A stretch of 7,694 nucleotides of DNA from an uncultured Rhodospirillales bacterium (GCA_937873165.1 CALMVH010000255.1:1072-8765), one strand, 5' to 3'. Shown: positions 1-6,503, numbered from the stretch's first letter. Translations and numbers: made by a program. The notes: generated by a model from the sequence alone, not told the origin.

Positions 1-325
1 GCGCGCCTTGGCGCTCGACCCCGAACTGTTGTTCCTCGACGAGCCTACGGCTGGCCTCGACCCGATCAGCGCCGAACAATTCGACCACCTGATCAAGGAA
101 CTTCGTGAAACGCATAACCTTACTGTGATGATGGTCACCCACGATCTGGACTCGCTGTACGAAATCTGTGACCGCATCACGGTACTGTCCGAGGGGCGCG
201 CGACAACCGGCACCATCGCGCAGTTGCTGCAAAACGGCACACCCTGGATTCACGACTACTTCCACGGTCCTCGCGGACGCGACGCGGCTGCCACACATGC
301 GCGTTCGCGCTCCGTCGACGGCTGA
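1..325 (+). CDS. MCE/Mla-type ABC transporter ATP-binding protein, C-terminal part (MlaF-like)
   Basis: This is the end of an ABC ATPase that would power phospholipid movement between the inner and outer membranes. The gene is cut by the left window edge; the reading frame starts at base 2. About 107 C-terminal residues remain. Visible motifs are Walker B with the catalytic glutamate region (LLFLDEP), the D-loop (AGLDP) and the switch histidine (MVTHD). Walker A and the ABC signature must lie upstream. The tail, containing HPWIHDYFHGPRGR-like residues (here PWIHDYFHGPRGR), resembles MlaF-like ATPases of MCE systems rather than other importers, and the next gene encodes an MCE protein. The stop TGA (323-325) shares a base with the ATG of that gene, so translation is probably coupled. 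Nothing is broken inside the visible part. The exact cargo is unknown. Confidence 0.93.
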   Translation, partial: RALALDPELLFLDEPTAGLDPISAEQFDHLIKELRETHNLTVMMVTHDLDSLYEICDRITVLSEGRATTGTIAQLLQNGTPWIHDYFHGPRGRDAAATHARSRSVDG

Positions 326-1221
326 TGGAAACGCGGGCCTCCCATTTCGTCGTCGGACTGGTCACGCTGGTTGTCATGGTCGGGTTGACGGTGTTCGTGG
401 TCTGGCTGGGGCATGCCCAGTTCACGGCGCACGGCAAGCGGTACCGCATTTTGTTCGACACGTCCCTATCGGGTCTTCAGATCGGGTCGCCGGTCCGGAT
501 CTCGGGGGTCTCCACGGGATCGGTGACTTCGATTGCCCTTGATCCTGCCATACCCGGCCAGGTGACGGTCGTGATCGACGTCAACCCCGATACGCCCGTC
601 CGGATGGACACGGTTGCCGCAACGCAGATGGCTAACGTGACCGGCACCACCACCATCGAACTGCGGGGTGGAACCGTTGGCAGTCCCGACCGCAAGACGG
701 GGGATGGCGACGATCCCGCGCAATGGGCTGTTATCCCGGCAGACACCAAAAGCTCGTCGAACCTGCTGGTGGCCCTGCCGCACCTGATCGACAGGATGGA
801 CAGCCTGATCGACAGGCTGGACCGGGTGGCATCCGACGACAACATCGCGCTGTTCGGCAGCATGCTGGTCCGGCTGAACCACATGTCGGCCGCGCTCGAT
901 CAGCAAACGCCGAAGATTGCACAAACCCTCGACAACGCCGATGCCCTGCTGACCGCTTTGCGGGTGCAGGTGCCAGGGCTGACGACGCAGGCCGCCTCCA
1001 CCTTGCGCGATATCCATGGCACCGACCGGAAGCTGGATGATCTGATCGACCAGAACAGCAAGCCGCTGCATGATTTCACGACGGAGGGGCTGATGCAGGT
1101 CGACGGGCTGGTATACGACCTGCGAACGCTTTCGCAGTCGCTGAACCGCGTATCCTCGAAAGTCGAGCGCAATCCCCGGGCTGTGGTATTCGGCACCGAC
1201 GGGGGCGTACCCGCGCAATGA
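325..1221 (+). CDS. MCE (MlaD-like) membrane-anchored substrate-binding protein of an ABC lipid transporter
   Basis: The 298-residue product is a periplasmic lipid-binding component anchored in the inner membrane. Residues 8-29 form one hydrophobic membrane segment after a short N-terminus. Residues 38-116 form the MCE domain, with the typical pattern of a beta barrel (RILFDTSLSGLQIGSPVRI, then GVSTGSVTSI, ending in GTTTIELRGG). Residues 148-285 are rich in hydrophobic heptads and probably make a helical or coiled-coil stretch, as in MCE proteins that form needles or tubes across the periplasm. The C-terminus carries ERNPRAVVFG, which resembles the NPxxxxxG ending common in this family. The start ATG overlaps the ATPase stop by one base and its own stop overlaps the next ATG by four, so it belongs to one operon. 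No strong ribosome-binding site is visible, consistent with coupled translation. The cargo (phospholipid or another lipid) is inferred. Confidence 0.92.
   Translation: METRASHFVVGLVTLVVMVGLTVFVVWLGHAQFTAHGKRYRILFDTSLSGLQIGSPVRISGVSTGSVTSIALDPAIPGQVTVVIDVNPDTPVRMDTVAATQMANVTGTTTIELRGGTVGSPDRKTGDGDDPAQWAVIPADTKSSSNLLVALPHLIDRMDSLIDRLDRVASDDNIALFGSMLVRLNHMSAALDQQTPKIAQTLDNADALLTALRVQVPGLTTQAASTLRDIHGTDRKLDDLIDQNSKPLHDFTTEGLMQVDGLVYDLRTLSQSLNRVSSKVERNPRAVVFGTDGGVPAQ
784..825 (+). repeat. Two-copy 21-bp tandem repeat inside the MCE gene encoding a duplicated heptad
   Basis: Two adjacent 21-base units (784-804 and 805-825) differ at three positions. They encode LIDRMDS followed by LIDRLDR, so the unit equals one helical heptad. 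It probably reflects local duplication in the helical region of the MCE protein. It is short and in frame, and it may be incidental. Confidence 0.6.
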
Positions 1222-1820
1222 AACGGATCGCCCTCCTGCTGCTACTGCCTTTCCTGGCGGCCTGTGGTTCCCTGGCGGTTCCCGAGCCGGCGACATACGG
1301 TCTGGCACCTGCCGCCGATACACCGCGCAGCGCCATGGCTGTTCCCGCGGAGCTGGCGATCGAAGTACCGCACAGCCTTGCGGCGTTGGACAGCTCGCGC
1401 ATCGCCTTCGTGGCGCCCGATGGCCGCCAGACCTATTTTCGCAACGTAGCCTGGGCCGACCGCGCGCCTGCCGTGATCGCCGACGATCTGGTACGATCGT
1501 TCCAGGCAAGCGGAATGTGGCGCAGCGCTGAACTTTCCGGCGGAAGTGTTCGCGCGGACTACCTTCTGCAGGAGGACCTGACCGATTGCGAGGCGTTCGG
1601 AACAGCCGACGGCAAGGCCGACCATGTGAAGGTCGGACTGACCCTGACACTTGTGCGGCTATCCGATCAGAAGCCCGTCGGCAGCATGCATTTCCAACAG
1701 GATGTTCCTGTCGCCGATACCTCGTTCGACCGCGTGATCGCCGGGTTCAATATCGCGACGAACAGCCTTGCGGCCGAGGCAATCGCATGGACACGCCGCA
1801 CGGCAGGCGACCTGCGTTGA
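1218..1820 (+). CDS. ABC-type transport auxiliary lipoprotein (ABC_trans_aux / PqiC-like)
   Basis: The 200-residue precursor has a lipoprotein signal: MKR followed by a leucine-rich stretch and the lipobox LAAC, with the acylated cysteine at residue 16. Glycine at +2 argues for sorting to the outer membrane. The mature part has the expected pattern of the ABC auxiliary lipoprotein family: an early YGLAP segment, then IEVPHSL, RIAFVAPDGRQTYFRNVAWADRAPAVIADDL-like text around residues 61-91, and a C-terminal helix with SLAAEAIAW. Family members dock MCE tubes to the outer membrane, as PqiC does for PqiB; that role is inferred here from the preceding MCE gene. The ATG overlaps the MCE stop by four bases. 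It is the last gene of the operon and ends one base from the stop codon of the convergent kinase gene. Confidence 0.88.
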   Translation: MKRIALLLLLPFLAACGSLAVPEPATYGLAPAADTPRSAMAVPAELAIEVPHSLAALDSSRIAFVAPDGRQTYFRNVAWADRAPAVIADDLVRSFQASGMWRSAELSGGSVRADYLLQEDLTDCEAFGTADGKADHVKVGLTLTLVRLSDQKPVGSMHFQQDVPVADTSFDRVIAGFNIATNSLAAEAIAWTRRTAGDLR

Positions 1821-1821
1821 C

Positions 1822-4254
1822 CTAAGCCGCTTCCACGTCCTCATCGTCACGGTTCTCATCATCATCGACGGGGAAGTGTGCTTCGACAGTGGTGCCACGG
1901 CCCGGCTCGCTGTCCAGCGTCAACTCGCCGCCATGCAGTTCGACCAGGTGGCGGGCGAGCGGCAGTCCCAGCCCCGTACCCGTGTGGCGGCGCGAAATCT
2001 CGCTGGCGACCTGCTGGAACGGCATGAAGACCTTACCGATCTGATCGGGTGCGATGCCGATGCCGGTATCGTTGACGATGATCTTCAGCAAATTATCCTC
2101 ACACCGGGCCGTAACCTCGACCGTGCCGCCTGACGGCGTGAACTTGACGGCGTTGGAGATCAGGTTCAGCAGCACCTGCTTGATGCGCCGCGCGTCGCCT
2201 CGCACCGGGGGAATACCGACATGGATGAAGGCGACCAGATGCAGGTGCGCCGCCTGAGCCTGGTCGCGCATCAGGTGCACGACCGAGTTCACCAGTTCGC
2301 CGACATCGATCTTTTCGGGATGCAACTCAAGCTGCCCGGCTTCCGCCTTCGACAGGTCCAGGATGTCGTTGATCAGGTCCAGCAGCATCTTGGCGCTGTT
2401 ATTGATATCGTTCGCATACTCGTGGTAGCGCGGGTTGGTCATGGGCCCCAGGATCAGCTCGTGCATGATCTCTGAAAACCCGATGATTGCGTTCAGGGGC
2501 GTGCGCAGCTCGTGGCTGATGTTGGCAAGGAAGCGGCTCTTGGTGCTGTTCGCCTGCTCCGCGATTTCCTTTGCCTCCGACAGCTCCTCCTCGCGATGCT
2601 TCAGATCGGTGATATCGAGGTACAGCGTCGCGACCCCGCCATCTTCCGTACGCCGCCGGATGACGCGCAGGGTCTTGCCGTCCAGCCCCGCGATGTCGAG
2701 ATTGTCGCCCGCCAGTGCGTCGGGATCGAGGTGGAACTGCAACAGCGCCCGCCGTTCGGCATCGTTCGACTGGCGCAGCCACAGCGAAGACAATTGCTTC
2801 AGCGTCATGCCGGCGTTGATGCGACCCTCGCTGCCCCGGAACATCAGCGCCTTGAACTTGTCGTTGCAAAGCACAAGACGATAATCGTCGTCGTACAGCG
2901 CGAAGCCTTCGAGGCTGGTCGATAGAAGCTGGCGCACGCGCAACTCCGCCTGGCGTGCGCGGCCCTCCGCCTGCAAGTTCGGAGCAATCTCGCGGGCCGC
3001 CATGCGATATCCCTGAAACTGCTGGCTTTCACCGAAGATCGGCTTGCCGCTAAGGGAGAAGCTGCGCACATCCCCGCGCTGGCTGTTCAGCTTCAGGAAC
3101 ATATCCCGGAACGGACGGTGCTCCGCGATATCCTGAAGGCAGGCTTCCCAGGCAAGATCGTGCGGCGGCCCCAGCTGCGACACGGGCCGTCTTAGCCAGT
3201 CAACTGCGGAAATGCCCGTAACCGCCTCGACACGGTCGGACACATACGTGCAATTCAGGACGGCGTCGGTTTCAAAGAACAGGTCGGAGGCGGTTTCCGC
3301 GAAGTCCCGGAAGCGTTGCTCGCCAGATTTCAGCGCCGCGCCGACTTCCTCGCGCTCGAACTCGAAGGCGACGTGTTCGGCCACGAGGCGGATCAGCCGC
3401 TTGTCGCCGTCGTCCAGAACCCTTTCGGCCTCGTCCAGGGCCAGGATATGTCCGGCAGGCTGTCCCGATTGACCGTAGATTACCTGGCCGACATAGCTGC
3501 CATGACCGATCTCGGTAAAATAATCGTCGAGGTCGATCAGCGGGAAGCGCCGCAGGAAGTCGCCTGTGAACGCGAAGTATCCCGCCCGGTAGACAGGTTC
3601 GCAAGGCGTGCCCCTTACGGCGAACCGGTGCGGCGGCGCAGCCTGCCCGTTGTGCACGCCTGCGATGATCTCCGCTATCTCGGGCGACTTCAAGCGGGCA
3701 ACGGTGGCGGTGCGAAAGCCCAGCCCCATGGCCAATGCCCTTGCCGCCCGTTCAAACAGCGGCTGGCCGCTGCCCCGCTCGCCCAGCAACAGCGCCAAGG
3801 CGCGCTCGCGGCGTTCCACATCGCTGATGTTGACCAGGGTCGTTATCGTGGTGCCGTCCGGCTGGCGATGGTCGGTGATGCGGAACCAGCGATCACCCGC
3901 GAACCTGACCTGGAACGTGTGGTTGCCGGCTGCGAACCGTTCCAGGCGCCGGGTTACAAAATGCCGCAGTTCGTCGCCTTCGGTATCGATGATGCCGAGC
4001 TTGACAGCTTTTTCGATGAAGTCTTCGAGCGCAAGGCCGGGGTAGAATAGCCGCTCCAGGTCGGAGCAATTATCTTCGGCGTGGAGGTTCCACGAGGTCA
4101 GCTGCCGGCGCCGGTCGAACAATAGGTAGCTGGAGACAGCCGGAACCGGTACGGCCTCGCTCGTGGCGCCATCCGCATCGACGGAGGCATCCAGGAACTG
4201 GACGTCGTATTCCTGATCGTCTTCCTGCAGTTCGTACTCTGCCAACGCCGTCAA
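1822..4254 (-). CDS. Soluble multi-sensor histidine kinase (PAS-GAF-PAS-PAS-HisKA-HATPase), orphan
   Basis: The 810-residue sensor kinase would autophosphorylate a histidine and pass phosphate to a response regulator. Sensory part: a PAS_7-type domain at about 41-150, a GAF-like domain at about 155-305 with the motif GTPCEPV (C218), a PAS domain at about 313-425 (FRDFAETASDLFFETD) and another PAS_7-like domain at about 440-553. A short helical linker leads to HisKA with the H-box FLANISHELRTPLNAI (phospho-acceptor H581), then HATPase_c with N-box NLISNAVKF (about 697-705), G1 DTGIG (729-733), F-box FMPFQQ and G2 GTGLGL (759-764). All catalytic boxes are intact. I see no membrane segment, signal peptide or receiver domain, so it should be cytoplasmic. 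The C-terminus is acidic. The start at 4254 is TTG; a second TTG at 4245, with AGG nine bases upstream, is an alternative giving 807 residues. No response regulator gene is adjacent. The signal is unknown. Confidence 0.92.
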   Translation of the reverse strand: MTALAEYELQEDDQEYDVQFLDASVDADGATSEAVPVPAVSSYLLFDRRRQLTSWNLHAEDNCSDLERLFYPGLALEDFIEKAVKLGIIDTEGDELRHFVTRRLERFAAGNHTFQVRFAGDRWFRITDHRQPDGTTITTLVNISDVERRERALALLLGERGSGQPLFERAARALAMGLGFRTATVARLKSPEIAEIIAGVHNGQAAPPHRFAVRGTPCEPVYRAGYFAFTGDFLRRFPLIDLDDYFTEIGHGSYVGQVIYGQSGQPAGHILALDEAERVLDDGDKRLIRLVAEHVAFEFEREEVGAALKSGEQRFRDFAETASDLFFETDAVLNCTYVSDRVEAVTGISAVDWLRRPVSQLGPPHDLAWEACLQDIAEHRPFRDMFLKLNSQRGDVRSFSLSGKPIFGESQQFQGYRMAAREIAPNLQAEGRARQAELRVRQLLSTSLEGFALYDDDYRLVLCNDKFKALMFRGSEGRINAGMTLKQLSSLWLRQSNDAERRALLQFHLDPDALAGDNLDIAGLDGKTLRVIRRRTEDGGVATLYLDITDLKHREEELSEAKEIAEQANSTKSRFLANISHELRTPLNAIIGFSEIMHELILGPMTNPRYHEYANDINNSAKMLLDLINDILDLSKAEAGQLELHPEKIDVGELVNSVVHLMRDQAQAAHLHLVAFIHVGIPPVRGDARRIKQVLLNLISNAVKFTPSGGTVEVTARCEDNLLKIIVNDTGIGIAPDQIGKVFMPFQQVASEISRRHTGTGLGLPLARHLVELHGGELTLDSEPGRGTTVEAHFPVDDDENRDDEDVEAA

Positions 4255-4325
4255 CCTGAACAGAAGGAGGGCCGGAATGACCCTTCGTGACCGAACCTAG
4301 CATAAAAGATTAAAGAATTGTCTGC
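4255..4325 (-). promoter_or_regulatory. Leader region between tRNA-Pro and the kinase gene; possible weak promoter
   Basis: This 71-bp gap is AT-rich next to the tRNA (about 4300-4320) and GC-rich next to the kinase. On the minus strand a TATGCT hexamer (4299-4304) could serve as a -10 box, but the -35 position at 17-base spacing reads CAGCAG, a poor match. I find no clear hairpin plus U-run that would terminate the tRNA transcript. The kinase may therefore have its own weak promoter here or be reached by read-through from the tRNA. The call is tentative. Confidence 0.25.
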
Positions 4326-4402
4326 TGGTCGGGATGAGAGGATTCGAACCTCCGCTCTCCTGCTCCCGAAGCAGGCGCTTTACCAGGCTAAGCTACATCC
4401 CG
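4326..4402 (-). tRNA. tRNA-Pro, anticodon CGG
   Basis: The minus strand folds as a complete 77-nt tRNA. The acceptor stem CGGGATG pairs with CATCCCG. The D stem is GCTT/AAGC with a loop carrying GG. The anticodon stem CCTGC/GCAGG encloses TTCGGGA, giving anticodon CGG (plus-strand 4366-4368) for proline CCG codons. A 5-nt variable loop AGAGC follows. The T stem GGAGG/CCTCT (one G-U pair) encloses TTCGAAT. The discriminator is A and the 3' CCA is encoded (4326-4328). A proline identity fits the C1-starting acceptor stem. The gene lies 45 bases after the ispB stop on the same strand, with its own promoter candidate. Confidence 0.97.
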
Positions 4403-4413
4403 AATTCGCGCGG

Positions 4414-4443
4414 ACTATAACCACATGCCTTCCGGGACTGCAA
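4414..4443 (-). promoter_or_regulatory. Probable promoter of tRNA-Pro
   Basis: Minus-strand reading gives TTGCAG (4438-4443) as -35 and TATAGT (4414-4419, five of six matches to TATAAT) as -10, separated by 18 bases. The bases just after the -10 box (CCGCGCG) form a GC-rich discriminator, a feature known from stable-RNA promoters under stringent control. The elements fill the short gap between the ispB stop and the tRNA, which supports independent transcription. The -35 is weak (three matches), and no experimental start is known. Confidence 0.5.
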
Positions 4444-4447
4444 GCGA

Positions 4448-5470
4448 TCAGAAATCGCGGTCGACGCAGAAATCGGCCACGGCAGAAAGCGCCGTGCGGT
4501 ACGGGCTGATGGGCAGCGGCAGCAAGGCCGCTTTTGCTTGCGCGGCGAACCCACGCGCCACCTCAAAACTTTGGTCCAGCGCCCTGTGCTGCCGCAGCAG
4601 GCCGACCGCGTGGTCGAGATCGGCATCTTCCAGCTCCTGGTCCTCGATGCAGCGGCGCCAGAAGGCACGCTCGGCCTCACTGCCGCGCTGGTAGGCAAGG
4701 ATCACGGGCAGCGTGACCTTGCCGTCGCGAAAATCGTCGCCAATGGCTTTGCCAAGGCGGGCTTCGCTGGCCACATAGTCCAGCACATCGTCGACGATCT
4801 GAAACGCCAGCCCCAGCGCCCGCCCGAAGACGGCTAAAGGCGGCCCGAGGTCCGGCCGCTCCGCCGCATATGCGCCGACTTCGCACGCTGCGGCGAACAA
4901 CGCGGCAGTTTTCGATTCGATGACGCGCAGATACGAGGCTTCGGTGGTGGCAAGGTCGTTTGCCGTCGCAAGCTGCAGCACCTCGCCTTCCGCTATAACA
5001 GCGGAGGCACGCGACAGGATGCGCAGGACGTCGATGGATCCGTCCGACGTCATCAGTTCGAAGGCGCGGCTGAACAGGAAATCTCCCACCAGTACGCTTG
5101 ATTCGTTGCCAAAAACCGCGTTGGCCGAAGCCCGCCCCCTGCGGCGATCGCTCTCATCCACGACGTCGTCGTGAAGCAGGGTGGCCGTGTGAATCAGTTC
5201 CACCGATGCCGCGAGGCTGGGGGAGCGGCCGCCATCACCGCCGCACAGGCGAGCCGAGGCGAGGGTCAGCACCGGCCGCAGGCGCTTGCCGCCCGCCGCC
5301 AGGATGTAGCCGGCCAGTTGCGGGATCAAGGCGACGGGCGACTGCATGTGCTGGAGGATCAGCGCGTTAACCCGGGCAAGGTCGTCCGTGACCAGACGGG
5401 TCAGGTCTTCCAGCGCGTTTCTGGATGTGTCGCCATGGACGGCTCTCGCCTGCCCCTCTACTGCGTTCAT
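4448..5470 (-). CDS. ispB: Long-chain polyprenyl diphosphate synthase (octaprenyl/decaprenyl type, IspB-like)
   Basis: The 340-residue enzyme elongates an allylic diphosphate with isopentenyl diphosphate to make the isoprenoid side chain of ubiquinone, in the cytoplasm. Trans-prenyltransferase motifs are complete: GGKRLRP (60-66) for substrate binding, the first aspartate-rich motif DDVVDESDRRR (from 101), the KTA(A)LF helix near 187-192, the second aspartate-rich motif FQIVDDVLDY (D227-D231) and GKAIGDDFRDGK (240-251). The residues before the first motif (TATLLH) are small, as in IspB, which favours a long product. Whether it has 8, 9 or 10 units cannot be read from the sequence. ATG 5470 is the only good start: there is no nearby ATG, GTG or TTG alternative. 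No proper Shine-Dalgarno sequence sits before it, and a -10-like box ends six bases upstream, so the mRNA may be leaderless. Divergent from the methyltransferase gene. Confidence 0.93.
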   Translation of the reverse strand: MNAVEGQARAVHGDTSRNALEDLTRLVTDDLARVNALILQHMQSPVALIPQLAGYILAAGGKRLRPVLTLASARLCGGDGGRSPSLAASVELIHTATLLHDDVVDESDRRRGRASANAVFGNESSVLVGDFLFSRAFELMTSDGSIDVLRILSRASAVIAEGEVLQLATANDLATTEASYLRVIESKTAALFAAACEVGAYAAERPDLGPPLAVFGRALGLAFQIVDDVLDYVASEARLGKAIGDDFRDGKVTLPVILAYQRGSEAERAFWRRCIEDQELEDADLDHAVGLLRQHRALDQSFEVARGFAAQAKAALLPLPISPYRTALSAVADFCVDRDF

Positions 5471-5476
5471 GATCCC

Positions 5477-5504
5477 AAAATACCCGGTAAAGTCCCTTAA
5501 TCAA
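5477..5504 (-). promoter_or_regulatory. Candidate promoter of ispB, positioned for a leaderless transcript
   Basis: On the minus strand TTGATT (5499-5504) and TATTTT (5477-5482) are separated by 16 bases, each matching four of six consensus positions. Only six bases lie between the -10 box and the ispB ATG, so transcription would start at or next to the start codon. The absence of a ribosome-binding site agrees with this reading. The prediction comes from pattern matching only. Confidence 0.4.
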
Positions 5505-5525
5505 GGCTGTAAGCCGGTCTACACT
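5497..5525 (+). promoter_or_regulatory. Candidate promoter of the methyltransferase operon, possibly leaderless
   Basis: TACACT (5520-5525, four of six matches to TATAAT) ends five bases before the ATG at 5531. The matching -35 position at 17-base spacing reads TTAATC (5497-5502), which is poor. There is no Shine-Dalgarno sequence in the twelve bases before the ATG. If the -10 box is real, the mRNA starts at about the A of the ATG. The candidate overlaps the -35 region of the opposite ispB promoter. Confidence 0.3.
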
Positions 5526-5530
5526 ATCGC

Positions 5531-6262
5531 ATGAACGAATACACCACCGACCGTTTGCTGAACGGCCGCGTCACGTTGCAGCAGAAGGCCGGCGGGTTCC
5601 GCGCTGCGGTCGATGCCGTGCTGCTGGCGGCGTCGTGTCCCGCATCGGCCGGAACGCGCGTGCTCGATGCGGGCTGCGGCGCGGGCACTGCCGGCCTTTG
5701 CGTGATGGCGCGCACTGGATGCGAGGTAAGCGGGATCGATATCCAGCGGGACTTCGCGGAACTGGCGCAGGCGAATGCGCGCTTGAACGGGTTCGGTGCG
5801 TATGCGGCGTTCACCGGCTCGGTCGCCAATCCCCCAGGCGAGATAGCCGGGTCCCTGTTCGATCATGCCATCTGCAACCCACCCTACCTGCCGACAGGCT
5901 ACGGCAACGCGCCGGACCGGCTGGAAACCCATGAATCGCACGGCGTAACCTTGGCGGACTGGGTGGCGTTCTGCACGCGGCGGGTGCGCAACGGGGGATC
6001 CGTGGTGTTCATCCACCGCGCCGACCGATTGCCGGAACTGCTGGCTGCCATGGAAACGGGATGGGGCGCGTTGACGGTGTTTCCGCTTCGGCCCCGGCAC
6101 GATCAGCCCGCGCACCGGGTGATCGTGGGCGGGATCAAGGGCCGCAGAACGCCTTTTCGTCTTCTAGCAGGACTCGATTTGCATCAGGTCGAGGGAGGGT
6201 TTACCGAAGGAGCCGATGCGATCCTTCGCGATGCGCAGCCCATTGGGTTATGGACGCCATGA
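5531..6262 (+). CDS. TrmN6-like SAM-dependent methyltransferase (small-methyltransferase fold, N6-adenine type)
   Basis: The 243-residue protein has a class I methyltransferase domain. The N-terminus, with DRLLNGRV, Q(Q)KAGGFRAAVDAVLLAA (about residues 7-34), matches the start of tRNA1(Val) A37 N6-methyltransferase-like proteins. Motif I for SAM binding is VLDAGCGAGTAGL (44-56), with an acidic motif II at GID (68-70). Motif IV is NPPY (116-119), the catalytic signature of enzymes that methylate adenine N6 or glutamine amide nitrogen. The extra N-terminal helical domain of PrmC is absent, so tRNA or another RNA is a better guess than release factors. The target base is not proven. ATG 5531 fits the family start. 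Its stop overlaps the next ORF (ATGA at 6259-6262), so it heads an operon leading to glyQS. It is divergent from ispB, with 60 bp between. Confidence 0.82.
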   Translation: MNEYTTDRLLNGRVTLQQKAGGFRAAVDAVLLAASCPASAGTRVLDAGCGAGTAGLCVMARTGCEVSGIDIQRDFAELAQANARLNGFGAYAAFTGSVANPPGEIAGSLFDHAICNPPYLPTGYGNAPDRLETHESHGVTLADWVAFCTRRVRNGGSVVFIHRADRLPELLAAMETGWGALTVFPLRPRHDQPAHRVIVGGIKGRRTPFRLLAGLDLHQVEGGFTEGADAILRDAQPIGLWTP

Positions 6263-6483
6263 TTCTCAAGTACCTCGTAATCGCGCTGATCCTGTACGTC
6301 GCCTGGCGTACGCTGCGCTGCGACCTGCGCAGGCGGTTCGGACCTGCGCGCGCCAGACCCCAAGCCGCGGCGGCGATCGAGACGGTGAAATGCGCCCGCT
6401 GCGGATTGTACCTGCCGCAGGGCATGGAGCGGAACTGCGGACTGCCCGCCTGCCCCTGGCCCGTACCCGCGACGCAGGATTGA
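6259..6483 (+). CDS. Small membrane-anchored zinc-ribbon protein (PP0621-like)
   Basis: The product is 74 residues from ATG 6259, or 77 from an in-frame ATG at 6250. It begins with a hydrophobic segment (ILKYLVIALILYVAW), followed by a basic stretch rich in arginine, which predicts one membrane span with the rest in the cytoplasm. The C-terminal part has four cysteines in the pattern CARC then CGLPAC, a compact zinc-ribbon-like site. This layout resembles the small PP0621-type proteins of proteobacteria, whose function I do not know. I chose 6259 because it overlaps the methyltransferase stop as ATGA and places the hydrophobic segment at the N-terminus; 6250 is equally possible and neither has a clear ribosome-binding site. 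Thirty bases separate it from glyQ. The family link is from memory of the layout, so it is less certain than the existence of the gene. Confidence 0.72.
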   Translation: MILKYLVIALILYVAWRTLRCDLRRRFGPARARPQAAAAIETVKCARCGLYLPQGMERNCGLPACPWPVPATQD

Positions 6484-6503
6484 TCGGCGCCGCCGCCCCG
6501 GCT

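Noticed and set aside
466..1650. Long minus-strand open frame (394 codons) opposite the MCE and lipoprotein genes
   Set aside because: It lies fully antisense to two recognised genes, has a proline/arginine-rich low-complexity product with no motif, and is a normal effect of GC-rich codon use.
3316..4050. Plus-strand open frame (244 codons) opposite the kinase gene
   Set aside because: Antisense to well-conserved kinase sensory domains; the product has no recognisable motif.
1822..4254. Hybrid kinase with a fused receiver domain
   Set aside because: The C-terminus ends shortly after the G2 box with an acidic tail; there is no receiver-domain sequence.
4263..4286. Possible hairpin (GAAGG / CCTTC) upstream of the kinase start
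   Set aside because: Only a five-pair stem with a 14-base loop and no T-run; too weak for a terminator or attenuator.
4070..4303. Minus-strand 77-codon frame starting at ATG 4303 and overlapping the kinase start
   Set aside because: Mostly in another frame of the kinase gene; no ribosome-binding site and a composition typical of a shifted frame. A leader-peptide role is not supported.
4326..4402. tRNA as an integration site for a mobile element
   Set aside because: No duplicated tRNA 3' end, integrase or foreign-looking segment is visible on either side in this window.
5531..6262. PrmC-type release factor glutamine methyltransferase
   Set aside because: NPPY is shared, but the protein lacks the N-terminal helical domain of PrmC, and its N-terminus resembles TrmN6-like enzymes.
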